Source of the DNA: Prevotella scopos JCM 17725
Lineage (GTDB): Bacteria; Bacteroidota; Bacteroidia; Bacteroidales; Bacteroidaceae
Length of the DNA: 64,000 bases
Reading direction: 5' to 3'
NCBI RefSeq assembly: GCF_018127785.1
Contig: NZ_CP072390.1
Coordinates: 434,001-498,000, forward strand
The translations under genes and the position numbers were made by a program. Below are positions 36,333 through 45,183 of the stretch, in pieces; the stretch's first letter is position 1, and the number at the start of each line of letters is the position of its first letter. The notes beneath the pieces are model-generated. The model searched no databases. It worked only from the letters and a program-made list of their open reading frames with translations, and was not told where the DNA came from.

Positions 36333-37748
36333 ATGAAGACAAAGAAATATTTGATAGCTGGAGCTTTGATGTTGGCAATGTCAACTCCGGCATTGGCACA
36401 GGAGGTAAATTATGCAGTTGCACTTAAACCTATTGTTGCTGCCATCGAAGCTGCACCTAATGATCCAAAAGCAGCAAAGGATTTGATCAAAGAGTATCAG
36501 AAGAATTTTAAGAAGAGTGAAGAAGCTATTGTTGCTTTAGGTAACGTTTATCTTTTGCAGCATAATTACGATGCAGCAACAGAGATTGCTAATAACGTTA
36601 TTAACAATAAGAAATTTAATGGTAGTTTAGCCTATGTACTTCTTGGTGACATTGCTGCGCTTAAAGACTCTATCGGAAACGCAGGTGCTGCTGCTACACA
36701 GTATCAGAATGCAATCACTGTAGATCCACAGAACGTAACAGCTTACGAGCGTTATGCAAAGGTTTTCCGTCATGTTAATGCAAAGGTTGCCGTTCAGAAA
36801 CTTGAAGAGTTGAGAAAGGTTAAGCCTGACTACCCAGTAGAAGCAACTGCTGCTGAAATCATGCTTGGCGATGGTAAGTATAAAGAGGCATTAGAGTGGT
36901 ATGCAAAGGCTAATCCAGCTAATATGTCTGAGGACAACTTCTATAATTATGGTTTTGCGGCTTACATCACAAAGGACTATCAAAGAGCTTTGGATGTTGC
37001 GAAGCAGGGTTTGCAAAAGTTCCCAAATAGTGAGTATCTGAGTCGTATTGCTATGATGGCATCAGTTGAGTTGAAGGATTATGCTTCAGCGATTGACTAT
37101 GGTAAGACTGTGTTTGCCGGTTCTGGTAAGAAAGTTGCTAATGACTACGATGTTTGTGCAAAGGCCCTCTGTGGTGCTCAGCAGTACGATGAGGCCATTA
37201 GCACCATTAATAAGGCACTTGAGCTTGATAAAAACAATATAGAGCCTTTGAAGACATTGGCAGCAATTTATGCTGCACAGGGAAATGAGGATAAGTCACT
37301 TGAAGTTCAGCAAGAGTATCTTTCAAAGAGCAAGAAGGCCACAAACAATGACTGGGCAACACTTGCTAACACTTATGTTGCTAAGGCTGAGGGCATAACA
37401 GATCGTGCAGCCAAGAATGCTGTTCTTGCAAAGGCACTTGATGTTTACGAGCAGATGGTTGCAAAGTTTCCAACAATCTCTGACTGGGTATGGTTGAATC
37501 AGGCTAATGTAGCTCAATTGATGAACGATCCTGATAAGGTAGCTGATATTTATCAGAAGGTGGCTGCTTATGAAGAAGCTAAACCAACTCTCGATGAGGA
37601 TAGCAAGAGTTACTTGGAGAACGTTTACTACGGTCTCGGTTATTATCACTCAAAGAAGGGTAACAAGCAGCTTGCTGATGAATACTTTAACAAAGTGCTG
37701 AAGGTTAATCCTAACAACGAAGGAGCAAAGAAGGCATTGGGTATGTAA
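36333..37748 (+). CDS. Secreted tetratricopeptide-repeat protein
   Basis: A signal peptide (MKTKKYLIAGALMLAMSTPA then LAQ) precedes 11-12 predicted TPR-type helical pairs covering the remaining 450 residues; clear ones are near EEAIVALGNVYLLQHNYDAA, AAATQYQNAITVDPQNVTAY, DEAISTINKALELDKNNIEP and LGYYHSKKGNKQLADEYFNK. It is the last gene after exbBDD-tonB, about 180 bp after the PstS-like gene, and probably acts as a periplasmic scaffold. The exact function is unknown. Confidence 0.85.
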   Translation: MKTKKYLIAGALMLAMSTPALAQEVNYAVALKPIVAAIEAAPNDPKAAKDLIKEYQKNFKKSEEAIVALGNVYLLQHNYDAATEIANNVINNKKFNGSLAYVLLGDIAALKDSIGNAGAAATQYQNAITVDPQNVTAYERYAKVFRHVNAKVAVQKLEELRKVKPDYPVEATAAEIMLGDGKYKEALEWYAKANPANMSEDNFYNYGFAAYITKDYQRALDVAKQGLQKFPNSEYLSRIAMMASVELKDYASAIDYGKTVFAGSGKKVANDYDVCAKALCGAQQYDEAISTINKALELDKNNIEPLKTLAAIYAAQGNEDKSLEVQQEYLSKSKKATNNDWATLANTYVAKAEGITDRAAKNAVLAKALDVYEQMVAKFPTISDWVWLNQANVAQLMNDPDKVADIYQKVAAYEEAKPTLDEDSKSYLENVYYGLGYYHSKKGNKQLADEYFNKVLKVNPNNEGAKKALGM

Positions 37749-37771
37749 TTATCTGAAGCATTCATAATAGA

Positions 37772-37804
37772 AAAGGGCGATGGTCATAATGACTATTGCC
37801 CTTT
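37772..37804 (+). terminator. Terminator of the tonB-TPR operon
   Basis: AAAGGGCGATGGTCAT and ATGACTATTGCCCTTT pair over up to 16 bp with two G-U pairs. Confidence 0.8.
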
Positions 37805-38061
37805 ATCTATTAATCCTCAGTTCTTTCAAGGCTTCCTTTTCTTTTATAACTAACCATATTTGATAGCTCTTTTAGGAGTTTATATTTAAGAAAAGCTTTT
37901 TCATTTTTGCAGTCTATATTTGGCTCGAGTGTGATTAAACGAGACAGATAAATCGTTTCTCTGTTAGAATTCATTTGATATGAATTGCTAATATGTGAAT
38001 GACAATTGAGAATGCATAAAACTAGACTATGAATCTTGATATTTTTCATTTTTATATGAAG

Positions 38062-38122
38062 AAGGAAGCATGTCACTTTGGTTTACTATCGTATATCACC
38101 TTTGTCAGTGTTATGCTTCCTT
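38062..38122. other. Hairpin in a gene-poor 770-bp gap
   Basis: AAGGAAGCAT and ATGCTTCCTT are perfect complements 41 bp apart. The gap 37805-38572 also contains an 88-codon minus-strand frame that I do not support as a gene, and the -7 box at 38385. Confidence 0.35.
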
Positions 38123-38384
38123 ATCGTGTTACTCTAGGTTTCTCTATGTGCAATAGAGGGGGTAGAGTGTATTAGAGTCATCTTGTTGCAAGATATTAAG
38201 TCCAAAGAAATGGACGAGGTTGGTAAATGAAACAAAATTAAGTTTCAATACTTTCGTTCACAAAGATAAGATATTTGTTTCATTTCATCTTTCAAGAAAT
38301 GCGAAAATCATTCATTTATACTGTATAAATCGTCTTTAATTTTATTCCACACCGATATCCTATGTGATTTTCGTTATTTTTATG

Positions 38385-38392
38385 TATCTTTG
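38385..38392 (+). promoter_or_regulatory. -7 box of the MFS gene
   Basis: TATCTTTG lies about 180 bp before the TTG start. Confidence 0.35.
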
Positions 38393-38572
38393 TCATCGTT
38401 TGAAAAGACACAAAAGTAAATAAGTTTTGCTATTTGTTTTGTCAACATCATTTTGTAAATCCTTTGCTTACATGTATCGTGTATTTTGTGAAGGCATCTT
38501 GTCGTTGACTATACATAGCTGACAGCTCACTACTATTGGTGACAACAACAGAATTCATAAACGCCACAGAAA

Positions 38573-39844
38573 TTGAAAACAGAACGAAAGATTAGTCCGT
38601 GGGCATGGATACCTTCACTTTATTTTGCAGAAGGCTTACCTTATATTGCCGTAACTATTTTGTCCCTTCAAGTCTATATGCAGATGGGACTGTCAGATGC
38701 TGAAGTCACCTTTTATACGTCTTGGCTTTATCTCCCATGGGTCATAAAACCATTATGGAGTCCGTTCCTTGACTTGGTAAAAACCAAACGTTGGTGGATA
38801 ATTATAATGCAAGTGCTTGTGGGTGCAGCTTTTGCAGGTGTTGCCTTTACGGTAAATACCTCATTATGGCTTCAGGGAACAATCTGTTTCTTTTGGTTAT
38901 TAGCGTTTAGTAGTGCTACACACGATGTTGTTGCTGATGGATTCTATATGATGGGACTTGATCAACATGAACAAGCTTTTTTTGTAGGTATTCGTTCAAC
39001 GTTTTATCGGATTTCGATGGTTGTGGGAAAGGGAGGATTAATTGCACTTGCAGGTTTCCTACATAAGACGTTTGATATACAATGGACATGGTCACTTGTC
39101 TTTTATGGCTTGACTGGGCTTTTTATCGGCCTCGCCCTCTATCATCGTATAATTCTTCCGCGTCCCTCCGAAGATACAGATAAGGAACAAGTTTCAGCTA
39201 GTCAGTTGTTTTGCAGTTTTGGAAAAACTTTTGTTTCTTTCTTCAAGAAGGAACAAGCATTAACGACAATCTGTTTCTTATTGCTTTTCCGTTTACCAGA
39301 GGCTTTGATTATTCCTATTTCTCAGCTTTTCCTACAAGCACCTGTAAGTAAAGGAGGATTGGCACTTTCTGAAATAGAATATGGTACGGTGAATGGTGTC
39401 GTTGGCGTAGCAGGTCTTCTGATAGGTGGTATTATTGGAGGTATGGTAATCAGTCGCGATGGTCTGAAACGTTGGATATGGTCGATGACAGCTGCCATAA
39501 CTTTGCCTAACATAGCCTATGTTTATCTTGCTTATATGCTTCCTGATAATATTATTGCAATAAGCTTGGCGGTATTTATTGAGAATTTTGGTTATGGTTT
39601 CGGCTTTAGTGCTTATATGCTCTTTATGATTTATTTCAGTCAAGGTGAACATAAAACTAGCCATTATGCGCTTTGTACAGGTTTTATGGCGTTGTCAATG
39701 ATGGTTCCAGGCTTATTTGCGGGTGCTTTGGCACAGGCAGTGGGTTATAAATGGTTTTTCGTTATCGTGATGATTGTTTGTGTCTTCCCTTTCTTGGTTG
39801 CTCATCGGCTGCGTATAGATGGGGATTTTGGGAAGAAGGCATAG
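38573..39844 (+). CDS. AmpG-like MFS permease
   Basis: This is a 423-aa membrane protein with about 12 helices. It has the AmpG/SLC33 pattern: WIPSLYFAEGLPYIAVTILS, WLYLPWVIKPLWSPFLD, SSATHDVVADGFYM and the second-half LIGGIIGGMVISRDGLKRW. AmpG imports anhydro-muropeptides; related proteins in Bacteroidota transport other substrates, so the substrate is open. The only suitable start is TTG at 38573; the next in-frame ATG would remove the first helix. Confidence 0.82.
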   Translation: MKTERKISPWAWIPSLYFAEGLPYIAVTILSLQVYMQMGLSDAEVTFYTSWLYLPWVIKPLWSPFLDLVKTKRWWIIIMQVLVGAAFAGVAFTVNTSLWLQGTICFFWLLAFSSATHDVVADGFYMMGLDQHEQAFFVGIRSTFYRISMVVGKGGLIALAGFLHKTFDIQWTWSLVFYGLTGLFIGLALYHRIILPRPSEDTDKEQVSASQLFCSFGKTFVSFFKKEQALTTICFLLLFRLPEALIIPISQLFLQAPVSKGGLALSEIEYGTVNGVVGVAGLLIGGIIGGMVISRDGLKRWIWSMTAAITLPNIAYVYLAYMLPDNIIAISLAVFIENFGYGFGFSAYMLFMIYFSQGEHKTSHYALCTGFMALSMMVPGLFAGALAQAVGYKWFFVIVMIVCVFPFLVAHRLRIDGDFGKKA

Positions 39845-39932
39845 CTGGAAGTGGGCTGGACTAGAAGCCTAGGTTACGAGTCGGTGTCTTGTTGTAGCGA
39901 ACCATGGGGATATATTGCTTGCCGCTAGGGGA

Positions 39933-40940
39933 CTATTGGGTGGAAATCTCTTTTAGAAGAATCTCAATGAGGCGAGGTAAAGCATAATTGTCGATATCTT
40001 GTTTGTTAATCCAGATGAAGTCTGAGGGAAGTTGTGGACGTACCTTTGGCAGCCAAAGATAGATATCAGCTAGGAGAATCTGATGGGTCAGTATGTGTTT
40101 TACTCCTTTTCGTAAAAGCAGAGCATCTTTAGCCCAAACCGATTCTTTAGAAGATGCAAGCTGTTGTGCTTCTGGTAGTTCCCATAATCCTTGCCAAATG
40201 TCTCCTGCACCTCGTTGATGGATGGCTATTTCCCCTTCTACTTCAATGTATAGATAAGTGAAATGACGTTCTCGTTGTTTCACTTTTTTTATTTTTACAG
40301 GTAGTTCGTTAATGCGTTGTTCACGAAAGGCTATACAGCTTTCGCATAGCGGGCAAGTTGTGCAGCGGGGGGAAGTAGGTGTACATTGAATGGCACCAAA
40401 GTCCATGATTGCTTCGTTGTAATTTGCAGGTTCATTTATCGGTAAAAGAGACTGAGCTAATACTTGAAACTCCTTTTTCCCTTTGGTGCTGTCAATAGGT
40501 GTTTCAATTCCATAATAGCGGGAAAGTACACGATAGACATTGCCATCTACCACAGCCTCTGGTTTACCAAAAGCGATAGAAGCTATGGCAGCTGCAGTAT
40601 AGTCGCCAACACCTTTTAGCATCTTTAGTTCCTTAAAAGTTTGTGGGAACCCACCCATCTTAACAACCTGCTGTGCGGCAGAATGTAGGTTCCTAGCACG
40701 AGAATAGTAGCCCAAGCCTTGCCAAGCTTTCAATACGTCATCCTCTGCGGCGGCAGCAAGTTCGTTGACGGTAGGCCATTGTGCCATAAATCGTTTCCAA
40801 TAACTCATTCCTTGTGAGATGCGCGTTTGCTGTAAAATAATCTCACTAAGCCAAATAGCATAAGGATTTTCTGTTTCGCGCCAAGGTAAAGAGCGCCCGT
40901 TACTTTTGAACCATTTAAGTAGAGTTGCTGCAAAATTCAT
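39933..40940 (-). CDS. mutY: A/G-specific adenine glycosylase
   Basis: MutY removes adenine mispaired with 8-oxoG. Visible are SEIILQQTRIS (catalytic Glu), the HhH motif LKGVGDYTAAAIAS, VVDGNVYRVLSRYYG (catalytic Asp), and the [4Fe-4S] motif CTPTSPRCTTCPLCESC (C-x6-C-x2-C-x5-C). The C-terminal domain is NUDIX-like and recognises 8-oxoG. A -7 box 3 bp before the ATG suggests a leaderless message. Confidence 0.95.
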   Translation of the reverse strand: MNFAATLLKWFKSNGRSLPWRETENPYAIWLSEIILQQTRISQGMSYWKRFMAQWPTVNELAAAAEDDVLKAWQGLGYYSRARNLHSAAQQVVKMGGFPQTFKELKMLKGVGDYTAAAIASIAFGKPEAVVDGNVYRVLSRYYGIETPIDSTKGKKEFQVLAQSLLPINEPANYNEAIMDFGAIQCTPTSPRCTTCPLCESCIAFREQRINELPVKIKKVKQRERHFTYLYIEVEGEIAIHQRGAGDIWQGLWELPEAQQLASSKESVWAKDALLLRKGVKHILTHQILLADIYLWLPKVRPQLPSDFIWINKQDIDNYALPRLIEILLKEISTQ

Positions 40941-40943
40941 AAC

Positions 40944-40972
40944 GCAAAGGTAGTTAAAAAGTGGAAAACAAA
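40944..40972 (-). promoter_or_regulatory. Promoter of mutY
   Basis: The minus strand reads TTTG (40969-40972) and TACCTTTG (40944-40951), 17 bp apart. The -7 box ends 3 bp before the ATG. Confidence 0.5.
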
Positions 40973-40990
40973 TGAAAAGTTATGTCGAGT

Positions 40991-41025
40991 TTTGTTGGTG
41001 AAATCATTATTATTTCCTATTTTTG
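40991..41025 (+). promoter_or_regulatory. Promoter of the small lipoprotein gene
   Basis: TTTG (40991-40994) and TATTTTTG (41018-41025). The spacing of 23 bp is slightly long. A leader of about 105 nt follows. Confidence 0.4.
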
Positions 41026-41137
41026 CCATGACTATTATCCTTAAAAGGCGTAACTTGACGCTACTTCTGAAGTAAACTGTATTATAAATACAAGTTAAGG
41101 ATAAGGATTTTTATTGTAAAAATAGCGGGTATAAAAG

Positions 41138-41509
41138 ATGAGAAAAAAGGTAAAGAAAGTACTAATGGGACTTGCTCTTATTGTAGCAATGCTAACAGTA
41201 AGCTCATGTGCAACACGTGAGTCAGCTATTAACGACTTAGAGAGATTTTCATACGAACTGCGTGATAACAGTCAGTACTATACTGCTAGGAAGTGGCGTA
41301 GAGCCATCGATAAGTTCGGAAGTATTCGTCGTGAGATTTCACGCCATGACTATACTGTTGCTGAACGCCAGCGCATTGGTAAGCTTGAGGGCGATTGTGC
41401 TCGTTATATGGTACGAGGTGCTAAGGATGGCGTAATGAATAGTGTGTTTGGTCTTGGAAGTGAGATACAAGGGATATTAGATGCATTTGGTGTCAAAGTG
41501 AAAGAATAA
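41138..41509 (+). CDS. Small lipoprotein of unknown function
   Basis: The lipoprotein signal has a LTVSSC lipobox near residue 24. The ~100-residue mature part is charged and helical (SAINDLERFSYELRDNSQYY, TARKWRRAIDKFG) and ends with a small hydrophobic segment (NSVFGLGSEIQGILDAFGV). I recall similar short lipoproteins in Bacteroidota but know no function. It is a single gene with a promoter and a terminator hairpin. Confidence 0.75.
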   Translation: MRKKVKKVLMGLALIVAMLTVSSCATRESAINDLERFSYELRDNSQYYTARKWRRAIDKFGSIRREISRHDYTVAERQRIGKLEGDCARYMVRGAKDGVMNSVFGLGSEIQGILDAFGVKVKE

Positions 41510-41585
41510 GGATTGATAGAATTATATAAGGGCACCAGAAAATGCACTTTAGTTCATAAGAAGTACAACTTTAAGAAGATAAAAT

Positions 41586-41625
41586 GGCTCTATAACGAAT
41601 CGTGTGAGTAATTTGTTATAGAGCC
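41586..41625 (+). terminator. Terminator of the small lipoprotein gene
   Basis: A perfect 11-bp stem (GGCTCTATAAC) closes an 18-base loop. Confidence 0.6.
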
Positions 41626-41744
41626 TAAAATGTTGTCGAAAAGTATAGCCTCGAACTAAACAAAACTCTAGACGGACCTTAGTTTTAAAACGCTTAACTC
41701 ACATTAAATCCCTACCCTTCCATATACAGTAATGGTGTTAACCC

Positions 41745-41830
41745 TTCGCACATGTGGTGCATACCATCCGCACCATAAGTGTTAAGCACCCGCACCATAT
41801 GTGCTAAGCACCCGCACCAAACATGTGGAA
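41745..41830. repeat. 22-bp tandem array, family B copy 2
   Basis: TAAGCACCCGCACCA-type units have CCGCACC anchors at 41769, 41790 and 41812 (spacings 21 and 22). ACATGTGG occurs near both ends, giving partial dyad symmetry. It lies between the lipoprotein gene and purH. Confidence 0.8.
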
Positions 41831-41970
41831 TATCAACACATAACCCATGCAATGCGTTATAGATCCGATAAAATAAAACAAAAGGTAGAAGCTTATTAGA
41901 CATTAATCAATTAGTTGACAACCTTTTGTTTTTTTTTGATTTAAAATATTGTTTAGTCGCTTATAATTAG

Positions 41971-41978
41971 TAACTTTG
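41971..41978 (+). promoter_or_regulatory. -7 box of the purH-mre operon
   Basis: TAACTTTG lies 27 bp before the ATG at 42006. Its presence rules out a TTG start at 41976. Confidence 0.55.
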
Positions 41979-42005
41979 CAAATCAAATCCATAAAATGTT
42001 TTACA

Positions 42006-42602
42006 ATGGCTGGTAAAAAACAAATTAAGACTGCTCTTATTTCGGTCTTTCACAAAGATGGACTTGAGGATTTGCTCAAGAAGTTAGACGAAGAAGAGGT
42101 GAAGTTTCTTAGTACAGGTGGTACACACGAATTCATAGAATCATTAGGTTATCCATGTCAGAAGGTTGAAGACCTTACTTCTTATCCTTCAATTCTCGGT
42201 GGACGTGTAAAGACCCTTCATCCAAAGGTCTTTGGAGGTATTCTTTCTCGCCGTGATAATGAAGGTGATCAGGCACAGATGCAGAAATATGAAATACCTT
42301 TCATTGATCTTGTTATCGTAGATCTTTATCCTTTTGAGCAGACAGTTGCCAGTGGTGCCAGCGCTGACGAAATCATTGAGAAGATAGATATTGGTGGCAT
42401 ATCGTTAATTCGTGCAGGAGCAAAGAACTTTAAGGATGTTGTTATCGTGCCAAGTAAGGCTGAGTATCCTGTGTTGCTACAAATTTTAAATACGAATGGT
42501 GCACAGACAGATATTGAAGATCGTAAGATGTTCGCAGAGCGTGCATTTGGTGTTAGTAGCCACTACGATGCTGCAATTCATAGTTGGTTTGCAACTGAAT
42601 AA
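42006..42602 (+). CDS. IMP cyclohydrolase (PurH N-terminal domain only)
   Basis: The protein closes FAICAR to IMP, the last step of purine synthesis. The MGS-like domain has KTALISVFHKDG, FLSTGGTHEFIES, YPSILGGRVKTLHPKVFGGI, and IDIGGISLIRAGAKNFKDVV. It stops at about residue 198, where the AICAR transformylase domain of ordinary PurH would begin; that domain is the separate gene at 11807-12988. In related Bacteroidota a full-length purH occupies this place before mreB, so this is probably a shortened purH. Confidence 0.93.
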   Translation: MAGKKQIKTALISVFHKDGLEDLLKKLDEEEVKFLSTGGTHEFIESLGYPCQKVEDLTSYPSILGGRVKTLHPKVFGGILSRRDNEGDQAQMQKYEIPFIDLVIVDLYPFEQTVASGASADEIIEKIDIGGISLIRAGAKNFKDVVIVPSKAEYPVLLQILNTNGAQTDIEDRKMFAERAFGVSSHYDAAIHSWFATE

Positions 42603-42648
42603 GAGCAAATAAACAAGAAATAAACATTTACAAAATACACATATATTA

Positions 42649-43671
42649 ATGGGATTATTTTCATTTATCCAGGAAATTGCTATGGACCTTGGGACGGCAA
42701 ACACAATTATTATCAGTGATGATAAGATTGTTGTTGATGAGCCGTCAGTAGTAGCACTGGACCGTCGCACAGATAAGATGATTGCTGTGGGTGGTGATGC
42801 AAAGATGATGTACGAGAAGGAACATCCCAATATTCGTACAATCCGCCCTTTGCGCGACGGAGTTATCGCTGACTTTACAGCTTGTGAGCAGATGATGCGT
42901 GGACTTATAAAGATGGTTCACAGCGGTAATCGTTTCTTCTCACCTTCATTGCGTATGGTAATTGGTGTTCCATCAGGTTCTACTGAAGTGGAGCTTCGTG
43001 CCGTTCGTGATTCAGCAGAGCATGCAGATGGTCGTGATGTTTACCTTATATTTGAGCCAATGGCAGCTGCTCTTGGTATGGGGCTTGATGTAGAGGCCCC
43101 AGAGGGTAACATGATTGTTGATATCGGTGGTGGTAGCACTGAGATTGCTGTAATCTCTTTGGGTGGTATTGTATGTAATAACTCTATCCGTGTAGCTGGT
43201 GATGACCTCACTGCAGATATTCAGGAATATATGAGTCGTCAGCACAATGTGAAGGTCAGTGAGCGTATGGCAGAGCGTATTAAGCTCCATGTAGGTTCTG
43301 CGCTGACAGACCTTGGTGATGAAGCTCCAGAGGATTACATTGTACATGGTCCTAATCGCATCACAGCTCTTCCTATGGAGGTTCCTGTATGCTATCAGGA
43401 GATTGCTCATTGTCTTGATAAGACCGTTGCAAAGATTGAGAATGCTGTTCTTTCAGCATTGGAGAACACTCCACCTGAGCTTTATGCTGACATCGTAAAG
43501 AATGGTATCTATCTCAGTGGAGGTGGTGCTTTGCTTCGTGGTGTCGACAAGCGTCTGACTGATAAGATTAATATTCCATTCCATATTGCTGAAGACCCAT
43601 TGCACAGTGTGGCTAAGGGTGCAGGCATTGCATTGAAGAACGTAGATCGCTTCTCGTTCTTGATGAGATAA
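42649..43671 (+). CDS. mreB: Rod-shape determining protein MreB
   Basis: MreB is an actin homologue that positions the elongasome. The nucleotide-binding signatures are AMDLGTANTIIISDD, a VIADFTACEQMMR block, GVPSGSTEVELRAVRDSAE, MIVDIGGGSTEIAVISLGG and GIYLSGGGALLRGVDKRL. The 340-aa length is standard. It starts 47 bp after the IMP cyclohydrolase gene and is followed at 12 bp by mreC. Confidence 0.97.
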   Translation: MGLFSFIQEIAMDLGTANTIIISDDKIVVDEPSVVALDRRTDKMIAVGGDAKMMYEKEHPNIRTIRPLRDGVIADFTACEQMMRGLIKMVHSGNRFFSPSLRMVIGVPSGSTEVELRAVRDSAEHADGRDVYLIFEPMAAALGMGLDVEAPEGNMIVDIGGGSTEIAVISLGGIVCNNSIRVAGDDLTADIQEYMSRQHNVKVSERMAERIKLHVGSALTDLGDEAPEDYIVHGPNRITALPMEVPVCYQEIAHCLDKTVAKIENAVLSALENTPPELYADIVKNGIYLSGGGALLRGVDKRLTDKINIPFHIAEDPLHSVAKGAGIALKNVDRFSFLMR

Positions 43672-43682
43672 AACTATCGTTC

Positions 43683-44567
43683 ATGCACAATCTGACTGAG
43701 TTCCTTGCTAAGTACAAGCATTGGTTCTTGTTCGTTGCCCTGGAAGTCTTGAGTATGGTTCTTCTGTTCCGATTCAATGACTATCAGGGCAGTGTGTGGT
43801 TCACATCAGCGAACTATGTGGCAGGTTTGGCCTATGAAGGTAGTTCAAAGGTTACGTCTTATTTGACGATGGGTGAGGTGAATGAAGCCTTGACTAAGCG
43901 TAACCTCGAGCTGGAGCGTCAGGTGAAGGAGTTGTCAGTCCAGCTGTATGATAAGACGAAGGATTCTACCTTTCTCCACAAGGGCCAGTATCGTTTTCTT
44001 TCACAGTTTCGATTGATACAAGCTAAGGTAGTCTCCAACTCATTGGACAAACCTAATAACTTTATTACCATCAATAAAGGAACATGGGATGGTGTTCGTA
44101 AAGATATGGGTGTTGCTTGTGGTAATGGAGTAGTGGGTATTGTCTATATGGCGGGTATTCATTACGCTGTTGTTATTCCTGTGCTGAACTCGAAGTCGAA
44201 TATCAGCTGTTCTATTCAGGGACGTGATTACTTTGGTTATCTGCATTGGAATGGTGGTGCAAGTGATGTGGCCTACCTAGATGACGTTCCTCGTCATGCT
44301 AAATTTAAGTTGGGTGATCGTGTTGTGACGAGTGGCTATTCTTCTGTCTTCCCCGCTGGTGTCTTGGTAGGTAAGATAAAGCATGTCTATAATTCAGAGG
44401 ATGGACTGTCTTATCGTTTACAGATACAACTCTCAACAAACTTTGGTAATCTTCGTGATGTCTGCGTGATAGATGATGCTTCAATTAGAGACCAACGTCA
44501 AGTTATTAAGGCTGCACAAGATTCTATCAAACCGCTTGAGAGTCAGATTGGAAGTAAAGAGCAATAA
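43683..44567 (+). CDS. mreC: Rod-shape determining protein MreC
   Basis: A cytoplasmic start, one membrane helix (WFLFVALEVLSMVLLFRF), a coiled coil (about 80-110) and the periplasmic beta-domain (FITINKGTWDGVRKDMGVAC, GNGVVGIVYMAGIHYAVVIP, LGDRVVTSGYSSVFPAGVLV) define MreC, which links MreB to PBP2 and RodA. The 294-aa length is normal. Confidence 0.95.
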   Translation: MHNLTEFLAKYKHWFLFVALEVLSMVLLFRFNDYQGSVWFTSANYVAGLAYEGSSKVTSYLTMGEVNEALTKRNLELERQVKELSVQLYDKTKDSTFLHKGQYRFLSQFRLIQAKVVSNSLDKPNNFITINKGTWDGVRKDMGVACGNGVVGIVYMAGIHYAVVIPVLNSKSNISCSIQGRDYFGYLHWNGGASDVAYLDDVPRHAKFKLGDRVVTSGYSSVFPAGVLVGKIKHVYNSEDGLSYRLQIQLSTNFGNLRDVCVIDDASIRDQRQVIKAAQDSIKPLESQIGSKEQ

Positions 44568-44679
44568 GCGAACATTAGCCAATCGGATTTAGTTAGAATG
44601 GAAATCGGATAACTTCACTTGTCGGTTCTTGAAACCACGGTGTTTACTAATTCCTTGTTTTGGATTACGAATAGAAAGA

Positions 44680-45180
44680 ATGAATATAGATTTTCTCAAA
44701 CGTTTACTTTGGTTTGTTGTTTTAACAGTAGCGCAGGTGTTTGTACTCAATAACATCCATCTGTTTACTGTTGCTACGCCATTACTTTACATCTATTTTG
44801 TTCTTTTATTCCCACGTAATTATCCACAATGGGCCATTCTTCTATGGGCGTTTTTCATGGGTTTTATAATCGATACCTTTTCAAATACGCCCGGAGTATC
44901 CGCTGCTTCTATGACCTTGATAGCAGCGTTGCAACCTTATGTGCTACAACTTTTCATTCCACGTGATAGTAGCGATAATTTCCAAGCAGGGTTGGATACA
45001 CTTAGCTTACCACAATATACGTGGTATGTGTCTATTCTTACTCTGGTTTATAGTGTAGTCTTCTTTACCTTAGAGATGTTCAGTTTCTTTAATGTTTTTG
45101 AATGGTTACAGTGTGTTGTAGGTAGTTTTCTGCTCACGTTTATTCTTATTCTTGTTGTTGAGAACGTAAGGAGGCGATAA
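44680..45180 (+). CDS. mreD: Rod-shape determining protein MreD
   Basis: This is a small membrane protein of about 166 aa with five predicted helices (LLWFVVLTVAQVFVLNNIHL, PLLYIYFVLLF, WAILLWAFFMGFIIDTFS, ILTLVYSVVFFTLEMFSF, VGSFLLTFILILVVE). The open frame goes back to 44629, but the ATG at 44680 (MNIDFLKRLLWF) starts it naturally. The 112-bp gap after mreC holds two AATCGGAT words 22 bp apart. Confidence 0.9.
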   Translation: MNIDFLKRLLWFVVLTVAQVFVLNNIHLFTVATPLLYIYFVLLFPRNYPQWAILLWAFFMGFIIDTFSNTPGVSAASMTLIAALQPYVLQLFIPRDSSDNFQAGLDTLSLPQYTWYVSILTLVYSVVFFTLEMFSFFNVFEWLQCVVGSFLLTFILILVVENVRRR

Positions 45181-45183
45181 GAA

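Noticed and set aside
37810..38076. 88-codon minus-strand open frame
   Set aside because: It has no recognisable domain, odd composition (many Asn, Ser, Cys and His), no promoter box at the start and overlaps only AT-rich sequence after a terminator. Chance is more likely.
44581..44610. AATCGGAT repeated 22 bp apart before mreD
   Set aside because: Only an 8-bp match in two units, which is too short to count as another 22-bp array.
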